From Acidobacteriota bacterium (GTDB lineage Bacteria; Acidobacteriota; UBA890; WLXD01): 64,000 bases of DNA. Position numbers and translations under genes: made by a program. The DNA lies in the NCBI GenBank assembly GCA_012103255.1, contig WLXD01000001.1:744001-808000 (forward strand), given 5' to 3'. The notes below the pieces were generated by a model. It made no database searches. It saw only the letters and a list, made by a program, of their open reading frames with translations, and was not told the origin of the DNA. How positions within the stretch are numbered: the first letter of the stretch is position 1; each line of letters opens with the position of its first letter. Below, piece by piece: positions 37,539 through 46,583 of the stretch.

Positions 37539-38900
37539 TTGTATCGGAGCTTGAATCCGACCACCGGCGAACTGATCGAGGAGTTCGCGCTCCACACCGA
37601 CGCGCACGTCGAGAGTTCGCTGGAGGCGGCCGCAGCCGAATTTCAGGTGTGGCGCCGAGCGAGGCTGGGCGACAGAACCGAGGTGCTCGAGCGGGCCGCC
37701 AGGGAGCTAGACGCCGCGCGTGACGCGCTCGCCGAGCTCATGGCAGAAGAGATGGGGAAACCCGTCGTTCAGGGGCTGGCCGAGGTCGACAAGTGCGTCT
37801 GGGTTTGTCGCTACTACGCCGAGAACGCCGAGGCCTTTCTCGCACCACGGGCGGCGGAGTCTGACGGTGCCGAGGCATGGGTCCGCTACGACCCTCTCGG
37901 TACGATCCTCGCGATCATGCCGTGGAACTTCCCGCTCTGGCAGGTGTTTCGTGCCGCGGCGCCGGCGCTCGCCGCTGGGAACACCGTGGTGTTGAAGCAC
38001 GCGCCGAACACACCGCGCTGCGCGCTCCGGATCGCCGAGCTCTTTGAAGCGGCCGGAACGCCGCAGAGTGTGTTCACGAATCTCTTCCTCGACAACAACC
38101 AGGCGGCGGCCGCGATCGGTCATTCGACGGTGCGCGGCGTCACGCTAACCGGGTCTTCACGCGCCGGGTCAGAGGTTGCCCGCCGAGCGGGAGCTGCCCT
38201 CAAACCGATCGTCCTCGAACTCGGCGGCAGCGACCCGTTCATCGTCTTCGATGATGCGGACATTCCGGCGGCAGTCGAGGCTGGGGTCGCGTCGAGATTG
38301 CTGAACAATGGGCAAAGCTGCATCGCGGCCAAGCGCTTCCTGGTGCAGGCCGCCGTAGCGGACGAATTTACCGAGCGGTTTGCCACGCGAATGGTGGCGC
38401 AGTCGGTGGGCGATCCTCGACTCGATACGACTCAGGTTGGACCCTTGGCGCGCGCTGACTTGCGATCGACGCTCGCGGCCCAAGTGGATGCTTCGGTGGC
38501 GGCCGGAACCGAGGTCGTTGTCGAAGGCGGGTCCGGGGATGGTCCCGGCTTTTTCTACAAACCGACTGTCTTGCGTGGCGCTCCTGCCGACTCGCCCGCC
38601 GGGGCGGAGGAACTCTTCGGTCCGGTCGCCGTGATTGAGCTATTGGGGTCCGACGAGGAGGCAGTGGAGCAGGCGAATCGCACTCGCTATGGGCTCGGCG
38701 CTAGCATGTGGACTGCGGACCGAGCGCGGGTCGACGAGTTGATTCCGCGCATCGATGCCGGCAGCGTCTTCGTCAACGGCATGGTGAAGTCGGATCCGCG
38801 GCTACCGTTTGGTGGCGTGAAAGATTCAGGGTTCGGACGCGAACTCGCTCGCGATGGTGTTCTTGAGTTCGTCAATACAAAGACAGTCTGGATGAGGTAG
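37539..38900 (+). CDS. sad: NAD(P)-dependent aldehyde dehydrogenase, Sad/YneI-like succinate-semialdehyde dehydrogenase
   Basis: The 453-residue protein is a full ALDH. The NAD-binding segment is IMPWNFPLWQVFRAAAPALAAGN, the general base is Glu227 in ELGGSDPF, and the nucleophile is Cys261 in NNGQSCIAAKRF. The block VVLKHAPNTPRCAL and the C-terminal FGGVKDSGFGREL closely follow E. coli Sad (YneI), so succinate semialdehyde is the most likely substrate. Start TTG 37539 was chosen for GGAGGAG just upstream and because the protein then matches the family length. The Ig/LVIVD gene begins 3 bp after the stop. Confidence 0.85.
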   Translation: MYRSLNPTTGELIEEFALHTDAHVESSLEAAAAEFQVWRRARLGDRTEVLERAARELDAARDALAELMAEEMGKPVVQGLAEVDKCVWVCRYYAENAEAFLAPRAAESDGAEAWVRYDPLGTILAIMPWNFPLWQVFRAAAPALAAGNTVVLKHAPNTPRCALRIAELFEAAGTPQSVFTNLFLDNNQAAAAIGHSTVRGVTLTGSSRAGSEVARRAGAALKPIVLELGGSDPFIVFDDADIPAAVEAGVASRLLNNGQSCIAAKRFLVQAAVADEFTERFATRMVAQSVGDPRLDTTQVGPLARADLRSTLAAQVDASVAAGTEVVVEGGSGDGPGFFYKPTVLRGAPADSPAGAEELFGPVAVIELLGSDEEAVEQANRTRYGLGASMWTADRARVDELIPRIDAGSVFVNGMVKSDPRLPFGGVKDSGFGRELARDGVLEFVNTKTVWMR

Positions 38901-38903
38901 CGA

Positions 38904-40952
38904 ATGCGTATTCCGGTAGCAGCGGCTTTGCTCGTGCTCGGCGCCTGGACGCCAGCCCAACAGGAAGAAGGCACCCCAGCAACCGTGGACGTGCTCCCGG
39001 CCGAACTCGAGATGGCTGTGGGCGACTCGGTGCAGCTTGAAGTCACCGTGAAGGACGCCGCCGGGGAAGCGATGAGCAGCCCGACTGTGCTGTACCTCCC
39101 CGAATGGGGGCAGTTCTGGAACCTCGATCAGAGGACCTGGGGATTCAATCTGTTCAAGGTCTCACCTGACGGACTGGTGACTGCGTCGAAGTCCGGTGAC
39201 TACGGGGTTCGCGTGAGGGTGCCGGTGGCCGACGGAGAGTTCATCGACAAACTGGTGCCGCTGCGGATTGTCGAGCCGCCGATCACCGAGATCAACTTTG
39301 TTGATCCGCCGAGCCGGTTCTACGAAGGCACTACCGTTCGGATGAACGTCGAACACATTGATCCGACGGGCGCGCGCCGCGATATCGACCACGGCGGCTT
39401 CCGCACGAGCGACGCCGATCTCGCGATGATCGACTCGCACGGGAACCTCACGCTGACCGGCACAGGCAGCGTGACGGTTTCGGCGCTGGCTGACCATGCA
39501 GAGGCGACCCTCGAAATCGCGGTGGAGCCGTATCCCGGGCAACGTTTGAGCCTGATGGCCGATGAGGTGACCGTGCGCACGGGGGACGTCGTACAGCTCA
39601 GCGGGGCCGTGCTGGACCGAGGCGACCGTCCGGTTCCCGACGCCCCGATCACCTATAGCTTCAACGCTGTCACTCCCGCTCTGGCTTCCGGCGGACCGTC
39701 GTCCGGAATGGTGACCCCCGATGGGCGGTTCGTGGCGGATCTCCCCGGCGAGTACTCGTTGCTGGCAACGTCCGGCGGGCTGGTCGGCCGCGTTACGCTC
39801 ACCGTGACGCCCCGCGACGCCAGCCAACCGGTGACACTCGTCGGCCATGGACGGGTGAACGAGCACGGCACTTCCGACCTCTGGATTTGGGAAGGGGTCG
39901 ATGGTCGCGACTACGCCGTAACCGGCACCCACAGCGGCGAGGGCAAGGCGATCTTCTGGGACGTGACGGATCCGACGGATCTGCAGATGATCACGTCCGT
40001 GCAGGTGGACGCGCGCAACGTCAACGACGTGAAGATCTCGGAGGACGGGACCGTCGCGGTGATCAGCCGCGAGGGCGCGTCGAGTCGTCGCAACGGAATC
40101 GTGATCCTCGATGTGTCCGCTCCGCACGACGGCGTCGAGATCATTGCCGAGTACGACGACCAGCTCACCGGCGGAGTGCACAACCTCTTTGTGCACGACG
40201 GTCACGTGTACGCCCTCTCTGGTGGGCAGCGTTACGACATCATCAACATCGAAGATCCCGCCAATCCGCATCGCGTTGGAACGTTTCAGCTGCCGAACCC
40301 GGATCGCTCGATTCACGACGTCTGGGTGGTGGATGGCGTGGCGTACTCGGCCAACTGGAACGATGGAGTCGTGGTGGTTGACGTTGGCGGCGGCGACGCA
40401 GGCGGCTCGCCGCGTAATCCCGTGATGATGGATCGGGTCCCGTTCGACACGGGGTGGAACCACGCGGTGTTCCCATATCGGAGCAACAGCACGGGCAAGC
40501 ACTATGTTTTCGCCGGCGATGAGGCAGCTCGGTCAGGCCGGTTCTCTCCGAAGCCCGAGGTGGGCACCGGCACGCCAGGCTACGAGAACGAACCCAATCG
40601 GTGGCGTGGCTGGATTCACATTCTCGAGTGGGACCCCACGGCCGGCACGGAGCCGCATCTCGTAGCCCGCTACGAAGTGCCCGAGGCAGGGAGTCACAAC
40701 ATCTGGGTCGAGGACGACCTGATGTACGTCGCCTTCTACAACGGTGGGCTCCGCGTGGTCGATGTGAGCGGCGAACTCCTCGGCGATCTCTACAGGCAGG
40801 GCCGTGAAGTCGGCCGCTTCCTGCCCTACGACTCCGACGGCCTTGTTGCGAACGCGCCGCAGGTCTGGGGCGCGCAGCCCTACAAGGGGCACGTCTTCTT
40901 TTCGGACTACAACTCCGGGCTGTGGGCCGTGCGGATCGGCGACGGCGAGTAG
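38904..40952 (+). CDS. secreted Ig-like / LVIVD-repeat protein
   Basis: The 682-residue protein has a short signal (MRIPVAAALLVLGAWTPAQ). Up to three bacterial Ig-like domains span about 25-310 (VDVLPAELEMAVGDSVQLEVTV and LMADEVTVRTGDVVQLSGAV are two starts). The rest forms an LVIVD-type propeller: AIFWDVTDPTDLQMI, GIVILDVSAPHDGVEI, YDIINIEDPANPHRVG, VVVVDV and LRVVDVSGELLG. A role in binding or adhesion at the cell surface is inferred. It is probably cotranscribed with the aldehyde dehydrogenase, an unusual pairing. Confidence 0.8.
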   Translation: MRIPVAAALLVLGAWTPAQQEEGTPATVDVLPAELEMAVGDSVQLEVTVKDAAGEAMSSPTVLYLPEWGQFWNLDQRTWGFNLFKVSPDGLVTASKSGDYGVRVRVPVADGEFIDKLVPLRIVEPPITEINFVDPPSRFYEGTTVRMNVEHIDPTGARRDIDHGGFRTSDADLAMIDSHGNLTLTGTGSVTVSALADHAEATLEIAVEPYPGQRLSLMADEVTVRTGDVVQLSGAVLDRGDRPVPDAPITYSFNAVTPALASGGPSSGMVTPDGRFVADLPGEYSLLATSGGLVGRVTLTVTPRDASQPVTLVGHGRVNEHGTSDLWIWEGVDGRDYAVTGTHSGEGKAIFWDVTDPTDLQMITSVQVDARNVNDVKISEDGTVAVISREGASSRRNGIVILDVSAPHDGVEIIAEYDDQLTGGVHNLFVHDGHVYALSGGQRYDIINIEDPANPHRVGTFQLPNPDRSIHDVWVVDGVAYSANWNDGVVVVDVGGGDAGGSPRNPVMMDRVPFDTGWNHAVFPYRSNSTGKHYVFAGDEAARSGRFSPKPEVGTGTPGYENEPNRWRGWIHILEWDPTAGTEPHLVARYEVPEAGSHNIWVEDDLMYVAFYNGGLRVVDVSGELLGDLYRQGREVGRFLPYDSDGLVANAPQVWGAQPYKGHVFFSDYNSGLWAVRIGDGE

Positions 40953-40956
40953 CCCG

Positions 40957-43035
40957 CTACTGTTCGAGGTAGCGCTGCCACCAGCGCAACTCCTCGGTGT
41001 ATCTATGGACCGTGTCCCACGGCCGCCAGCCGCCATGGCTGGTGTCCGGGTAGCGCACGAAGCGAGCCGCTACTTCCTGTTTGCGCAGCGCGGTGTACAT
41101 CTGCTCCGCCTGCTCGATGGGCACGCGGTAGTCGTTCTCGCCGTGCAGGAAGAGAGTCGGAGTTGAAATGCCCTCGGCGTGCTTGATCGGAGACTGCTCC
41201 CAGAGAAGTGCGCCGCTGCGTCGCTCCCACGGGGCGCCATAGAACTCACTTTCCTTGGTGCGTGGAATATCGGCGGTGCCGTAGTCGGAGACCCAGTTCG
41301 AGATTCCTGCGCCTGAGATCGCGGCGACAAAACGGTTGGTCTGCGTGATTACCCAGTTGGTGAGGAAGCCGCCGTACGAGTAGCCGGTTATGCCGAGCCG
41401 GGAGTCGTCGACGTTGTAGGTCTCGACGGCGTAGCCGACGCCGGACATCAGGTCTTGATAGTCGAGGTTGCCCCAGCCTCCCCACGTCGCCCAGAGGAAG
41501 TCCTCGCCGTATCCTGTGGAGCCGCGCGGGTTGGTATAGAGGATGGCGTATCCGGCCGCGGCCCAGAGCTGGAATTGGAGCGAGAAGCGCTCGCCGTACG
41601 CCGAATGCGGGCCGCCGTGTGCAGCCAGAATCATCGGCACCGGATCACTGTCAGCCATGCTGTCGCGTGGCAGCATGATCCAGCCTTCGAGTTCCTGGCT
41701 GTCGGTGCTGTTGAATCGGAATGTTCGCGCCGCGGCCAAAGCCACCTGGGTTCGGAAGGCTTCGTTGTGGCGTGTAAGCGGGGTCTCGCCGACGCCACTC
41801 GAGTTGGCCGTGAAGATCTCCACAGGTCGGGTCGGCGTGGTGGCCACGTACGCCACTCGGGTGCCCGTTAGGTCGAGGCTGAAGCCGCTGAGCCAGCGTC
41901 GCCCGGTCGTGCGTTGAACGATCGCCCCGCCCGGGCCAACTTCGAAGAGATGCGACTCGCCGCCGACATTCGCCGCAAAACGTACGACCCCTGATCCATC
42001 GACCATGGGCGTTCCCGGTCGCAGATCCCAGCTCGCGGTGAGGTTGGTCACGGCGGTATCGGCGACCTGGATCTGCACAAGGTCGACGGGAGCACCGCGG
42101 TCGTTGGCCGCCTCGATGACGCTGTCGAGACCGGCGTAGCGACGGCTGATCAAAGAGGATCCATCAGGCATCCAGCTCGGCGTGCCGTAGACGAACTCGT
42201 CGTCGGTGACCTGTGTCGTGCCGCCGTCGCGTGCGACCAACCACAGATCGTGACGCCCGTAGGTGTGTTCGTCGCGTTGCTGTAGATCGGCCACGAAGGC
42301 GATCTGCGTACCGTCCGGGCTCCAACGCGGGCCGGAGATCGAAACGCCAAGCCGCGTGATCTGGCGCGCGGCGCCGCCCAAAACGGGCACGACGTACAGT
42401 TCGCGTGGTGGTGTGGCCAACGGGTCTCGTGGATCGGGAAGATATCCGCGGCCGTCGACTCGCGACTGCATCCAGTCGTACACTCGGCCTCGGAAGCGTT
42501 CGGCCACGAGTGCTTCGTCGTCGCGCAGGGTTGCGTAGCGGCTCTGCCCGCTGCGCGTGCGAGTCGCAGCTTCGCCATCGGGCGGTGTAGGACGCGTGAA
42601 GGCGATCCAGAATCCATCTGGGCTGAAGACCGGAGCGCCACCGACTCCTTCGATCTGAAAGGCTTCTCCGCCGGCTGCGAGATCGAGGAACCACGGTTCC
42701 GTGGTGCCGCTCCGGTCGGACTGGAACGCGAGCAGTTGCCCATTCGGATGCCAGACTGGATTGGTGGCCTCGTGCGCCGCACTCGTGATGCGTCGCGCGT
42801 CGCCGAGTCCGTCGGTATCGACCAGCCAGATCTCACGGTGCCGGGAATTCGACTCCTCGTCTATCGAGGTGTGCACGTACGCCACGCGGCTCCCGTCTGG
42901 CGACATTGCGGCAGAGCCGACCTGAACGAGGCGGTAATAGTCGGCCGTGCGGACTGCGCGGACGGCCTGCGCTGTTGCCGCGCCAGGCGCGAAGACGGCA
43001 AGCACGAGCACCGCCATCAAGCTACGTCGGAACAT
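40957..43035 (-). CDS. secreted S9 family prolyl-oligopeptidase-like peptidase
   Basis: The 692-residue protein has a signal peptide (MFRRSLMAVLVLAVFAPGAATAQ) and an N-terminal TolB-like propeller (MSPDGSRVAYVHTS, WSPDGTQIAFV). The catalytic domain has Ser553 in GYSYGG, Asp635 in HGENDYRVP and His667 in DTSHGGW. It is a second S9 enzyme besides the one at 18422. The conserved RGSTGYGEDF motif places it nearer the acylaminoacyl/dipeptidyl-peptidase type. It converges on the Ig/LVIVD gene with 4 bp between stops. Confidence 0.92.
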   Translation of the reverse strand: MFRRSLMAVLVLAVFAPGAATAQAVRAVRTADYYRLVQVGSAAMSPDGSRVAYVHTSIDEESNSRHREIWLVDTDGLGDARRITSAAHEATNPVWHPNGQLLAFQSDRSGTTEPWFLDLAAGGEAFQIEGVGGAPVFSPDGFWIAFTRPTPPDGEAATRTRSGQSRYATLRDDEALVAERFRGRVYDWMQSRVDGRGYLPDPRDPLATPPRELYVVPVLGGAARQITRLGVSISGPRWSPDGTQIAFVADLQQRDEHTYGRHDLWLVARDGGTTQVTDDEFVYGTPSWMPDGSSLISRRYAGLDSVIEAANDRGAPVDLVQIQVADTAVTNLTASWDLRPGTPMVDGSGVVRFAANVGGESHLFEVGPGGAIVQRTTGRRWLSGFSLDLTGTRVAYVATTPTRPVEIFTANSSGVGETPLTRHNEAFRTQVALAAARTFRFNSTDSQELEGWIMLPRDSMADSDPVPMILAAHGGPHSAYGERFSLQFQLWAAAGYAILYTNPRGSTGYGEDFLWATWGGWGNLDYQDLMSGVGYAVETYNVDDSRLGITGYSYGGFLTNWVITQTNRFVAAISGAGISNWVSDYGTADIPRTKESEFYGAPWERRSGALLWEQSPIKHAEGISTPTLFLHGENDYRVPIEQAEQMYTALRKQEVAARFVRYPDTSHGGWRPWDTVHRYTEELRWWQRYLEQ

Positions 43036-43093
43036 GATTCAACCCGTACGGGGAAACGCCGGAGTTACGGTGCCGATTATAGGCGCGGACCCC

Positions 43094-44710
43094 CTACGGC
43101 TGAACGGCGGCGAACGTGTTCCGCAGCAATGGGATGTAGAAACCCCAGTAAAACGGCTCCTGGTCGGCAGTGCGCGGCACCCAGCTCGAAAGGAGGGTCT
43201 GGTTCAACCATGGCAGCCCCTCGACCCAGTGTGGGCCCAGACTGCCACCGGCATCGGAGAAATCGCCTGCGAAGTACATCCGCAGCGGTTCGGTCGAGGC
43301 GACCGTGACTGCTGGAAACTCGGCAGGCACGCCGTGCCGTCGCAGCAGCTCCGCGCCCGGCTCGTGGAGATCGAATCGGAAGACGGCGGGCACTTCAGAG
43401 TCGGAGTCGGGGATGACCACATCGAACCAGTAGTTGAAGGCCATTCCGTCGAGCACGCCGGCGACCAGCGATCCCGCGGCGCGTACCTCGATCGTCAAGC
43501 CGTCGCGTCCGATGTCGGCACCCTCCCGGAGTACGAGGAGAGTGCTGTCCTCATGGACGAGCAGATATCCCGGCCCCGTGAACGCCCAGTCCTGAGAGTG
43601 CTGTTTCTTGTACTGGCGTCGTGCCCACACCGGCACTTCGCGGTCGTCGTCGAGCGAGGAGAAATAGCGACCCGACCACCCGCTCCATTGGAGTCCGAGT
43701 AGTTCTTCCATGGTCGTGCGGGCGTCAGCGGTGGTCGGCGAAGCAAACGTATTGAACTCCGCGATCACATGGCCACCGGCCTCGGCGAACCCTTTCACGA
43801 TGTCCGCCTCGTCGGACTGGAGCCCGCCGTAGACGCGTTCGGAGTAGTCGAGCGCTGCGACGTTTCCGGCCTCTGCGTAGTCGCCTTCATACACGCCGTA
43901 CGTGTCGGCGAGGAAGAGTAGGTCCGCGTTGCGCAGGTCGCGCTCGGTCAGATCACGGCCCACTCCTCGTTCCTCGGCACCAGGCGTTGGCTCGAAGCCG
44001 ATGTAGTGGGCATCGAGAGTCCAGTCGCGCGCTCCGTTGGGCGTTGAGATCTTCTCGTGGCGCAGCACCCAGAAGAGTGCTCCGTGCTCGCGGAAGTTGG
44101 CGTGAGGCACCGTCTTGTCGACCACGGCGACTCGCCAGGCGGAGTCGGGCTTCATGTACCAGCGCACGGTATAGCTGGCGTTTCCGACCTTGCTGCCGGG
44201 ACACGAGTACAGGCAGACAACGCAGCCCGAATGCCACTCGGGGATATTGTCGCGGTGGCCGCCGAAGCGCATGTCGAAGCCGCGCCCACCAGGATCGGAG
44301 ATGAGCTCGTCGAGCCTGTGTACGGTGCCGTCGGCGAGCACGAATTCGATTTCCACCGGTGGCCCGGCGACGATGGCGTCTGGCGCCGTGGTCTCCGGAT
44401 CCTCGCGTTCATCCCAGGTATCGATCTTCAACGCATCGCCAGGCGCCGCGCCGAGTTCTTCGAGCGCATCGATGATCTGCACATCGCTCACGTCGGCCAC
44501 GAAGAGCGCGTGGTCGGCAGCGCGACCCGCATCCCAGACGATGAGGTGATATCCGGCCATCGCCGGATCGTCGAACCCACCGCCAACCGTGGCCGTGAAC
44601 TCGATCGTCTTTTCGTCGGCACGACGCACCTGCCCCGTCGGCGTCGGAGCGCCGCAGGCAGCTACGAGGGTGACCATCGCGGCCACAGCGGTGAGACGAG
44701 AATTCATCAT
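43094..44710 (-). CDS. lipoprotein fusing a YdjY-like domain to a GATase1-like domain
   Basis: The 538-residue protein has a lipoprotein signal ending at LVAAC (Cys19). Residues 25-215 resemble YdjY: a domain with HALFVADVSDVQIIDALEELGAAPG and a cysteine cluster GCVVCLYSCPGSKVGNASY (Cys163, 166, 170). Residues 225-440 look like a class-I glutamine-amidotransferase-like fold without its catalytic Cys (NADLLFLADTYGVYEGDY, GGHVIAEFNTFASPTTADAR). The C-terminal part resembles the beta-domain that often follows such folds. I know of no established function for either domain. The three Cys could bind metal or be redox active. Confidence 0.6.
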   Translation of the reverse strand: MMNSRLTAVAAMVTLVAACGAPTPTGQVRRADEKTIEFTATVGGGFDDPAMAGYHLIVWDAGRAADHALFVADVSDVQIIDALEELGAAPGDALKIDTWDEREDPETTAPDAIVAGPPVEIEFVLADGTVHRLDELISDPGGRGFDMRFGGHRDNIPEWHSGCVVCLYSCPGSKVGNASYTVRWYMKPDSAWRVAVVDKTVPHANFREHGALFWVLRHEKISTPNGARDWTLDAHYIGFEPTPGAEERGVGRDLTERDLRNADLLFLADTYGVYEGDYAEAGNVAALDYSERVYGGLQSDEADIVKGFAEAGGHVIAEFNTFASPTTADARTTMEELLGLQWSGWSGRYFSSLDDDREVPVWARRQYKKQHSQDWAFTGPGYLLVHEDSTLLVLREGADIGRDGLTIEVRAAGSLVAGVLDGMAFNYWFDVVIPDSDSEVPAVFRFDLHEPGAELLRRHGVPAEFPAVTVASTEPLRMYFAGDFSDAGGSLGPHWVEGLPWLNQTLLSSWVPRTADQEPFYWGFYIPLLRNTFAAVQP

Positions 44711-44790
44711 TGGGCAGAGTCCTCTAGTGGAAATGGAACCACGGCGCTGGGGGCCGACTCCAACCTAATCGTCAGGCACTGCGCGATTCG

Positions 44791-45672
44791 TCAGGCCAGG
44801 ACGATCAGGTCGGCCAGGTAGACCGCTAGAAAACCAATCACGGTGCCCACGAGCACATCGATGATGTAGTGGTAACGGCCGTAGACGGTGCTGATGTACA
44901 TGAACGTGCCGATGAAGCCACCAACAACGATGCCTTCCGTGCCCCAGACCCTCGCACACCAGATCATGAAGATGACGCAGGTTGAACTGTGTGCGCTCGG
45001 CATCGCACCGCCTTTGTGAGCCGTGTCGCTCCAAATGATGCGGTTCATGAAGTTGGCAAAGAAGTAGCCCGGCAGGATCTTCTCGTCGTCCGGCAGCAGT
45101 CCCTCGTCCACGAGCGCCCATCGCGGCCCCCAGAGCGGGTACCAGGGGTATATCGAATAGCAGATGGCGTAGCCGAGGCTCGTGGCCATCGCCATGGCTT
45201 CGAAACGTGCGAGGTCGCCCTGCAGATACAGACCGAAGCCGAGGGCGGGGATGTAGAAGAAGTACGTCCAGTAGAAGAACTGCATGAACTCGTGCAGCGC
45301 CTTCGATCGGCCGCGCGCCAGCCACAAGCTCGGGTTGCCGAAGAATCGCTGCTCCGCCCGGATAAGCGGCCGGTCATACGAGAACTCGGGCGGGTGGAAG
45401 ATGTGCAGCGTCGGCCCCGCCAGCGCATACGCGTACCAGTAGTAGATGATGGGTGCGATCAAGCGCACCAGGGTCATCGGGACGCTCGACCCCCACTCGG
45501 AGCCGGCCCCGATGAATGCCAACGTCGTGAAACCGATGGCCCCAATCGCGTTGAAGCGGTGCGCGCGCCATCGTTCGGGCGACGGGTACTTCGCGATCGT
45601 ATGATGCAGCGAGTTGCCGATCCCGAACGGGATCGTTGCGAGGCAAAGCAGACTGCCGATCTGCAGGGTCAA
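44791..45672 (-). CDS. PAP2-superfamily phosphatase, integral membrane
   Basis: The 293-residue membrane protein has several hydrophobic helices. The PAP2 active-site motifs 2 and 3 are near the C-terminus: PSAHSS (base His) and YGRYHYIIDVLVG (nucleophile His, Asp). Motif 1 is less clear. The family removes phosphate from lipids such as phosphatidate or undecaprenyl diphosphate, or from inositol-type substrates. Its TTG start overlaps the DJ-1/PfpI stop as TTGA, so the two form one translational unit. Confidence 0.82.
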   Translation of the reverse strand: MTLQIGSLLCLATIPFGIGNSLHHTIAKYPSPERWRAHRFNAIGAIGFTTLAFIGAGSEWGSSVPMTLVRLIAPIIYYWYAYALAGPTLHIFHPPEFSYDRPLIRAEQRFFGNPSLWLARGRSKALHEFMQFFYWTYFFYIPALGFGLYLQGDLARFEAMAMATSLGYAICYSIYPWYPLWGPRWALVDEGLLPDDEKILPGYFFANFMNRIIWSDTAHKGGAMPSAHSSTCVIFMIWCARVWGTEGIVVGGFIGTFMYISTVYGRYHYIIDVLVGTVIGFLAVYLADLIVLA

Positions 45673-46415
45673 TGCGTGATCACCGTCGCGGGCATGGTGG
45701 CTGCCGTCGGCGGCCAGGCAATCACGAGACCGCCCGCTACTCCGGTGGCGACCCGCGTCCCGTAGAGGTGATCAACGAGGTAGAGGGCCACGTCATAGCT
45801 TCGCGCTCCGCCCTGCGAGGTCAGCGCATTCTCGTCGTGAACGAAGCTGATCTCGCGGCGAAGATCCAGGTCGGGAAAGGTCGCTTCGAAACGATCCTGA
45901 TCGCCGGGGAAGGTCGTCACGGCGAGCCCGTCGAGAAGTCCGGCCGCCGCGAATACGAAAGACCCGTCGCATAGCGACATGATGTAGCTGGCCTCGGCGC
46001 CTACCTTGGCGACCCACTCCATCATCTCGACGTTCTCAAGGTCGCTGTCCATGCTGCCTTCAGCGCTCGGCACGATGAGGATGTCGATGGGCGGTGCCGT
46101 TTCGAAAGAGTAATGGGCCGAAATCGTCAGACCTTCGAACGTCTCGACGGGTTCCCCGTCCGGCGAGACAGTGAACACTTCGATGCCCGGCTGCACGTGG
46201 AAGATCGTGTGCTGGAGGATGTCGTAGGGCGCCATGAGTTCGCTGTTGTACACGCCGTCGACAATCAGGAATCCGGCGCGCAGCGGCCGATCGGCCGGGA
46301 TCTCGATCGGGTCGAGGCGCGGCCACGGTGTTTCGTTGGATTGAGCCGATGTTGGGCCGGCAGAAACGACTCCAGCCGCGAGGGCAGCGACCAGAAAGTG
46401 CCTGTAGATACGCAT
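45669..46415 (-). CDS. exported DJ-1/PfpI family protein
   Basis: The 248-residue protein has a signal peptide (MRIYRHFLVAALAAGVVSAGPTSAQ), unusual for a mostly cytoplasmic family. The DJ-1/PfpI fold follows: RAGFLIVDGVYNSELMAPYDIL, VPSAEG and the nucleophile elbow Cys149 in SLCDGSFVFAAAGLLDG. Relatives include isocyanide hydratases and the amidase half of AraC-type regulators. GAGGTGG precedes the ATG at 46415. It is coupled to the PAP2 gene downstream. Enzyme activity is unproven. Confidence 0.83.
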   Translation of the reverse strand: MRIYRHFLVAALAAGVVSAGPTSAQSNETPWPRLDPIEIPADRPLRAGFLIVDGVYNSELMAPYDILQHTIFHVQPGIEVFTVSPDGEPVETFEGLTISAHYSFETAPPIDILIVPSAEGSMDSDLENVEMMEWVAKVGAEASYIMSLCDGSFVFAAAGLLDGLAVTTFPGDQDRFEATFPDLDLRREISFVHDENALTSQGGARSYDVALYLVDHLYGTRVATGVAGGLVIAWPPTAATMPATVITH

Positions 46416-46583
46416 GGTGGACCACCTCGAAATTCTTGGGTGCGTGTGCATTCTAGCGACGAACCTGCGTAAACAGTGGCTAGACACGTTCAGGTGTCCG
46501 TCGGTACTCTCGACGCGGGGCACAAGGTAACGCAATCTGCGGCTCGATCGGGGGCATCATCGAGTCCGGCAAGTGGGGTAGTG

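Noticed and set aside
39162-40502. 446-codon open frame antisense to the Ig/LVIVD gene
   Set aside because: It is His/Arg/Val-rich low-complexity sequence, a shadow of the Asp/Val-rich propeller codons on the other strand.
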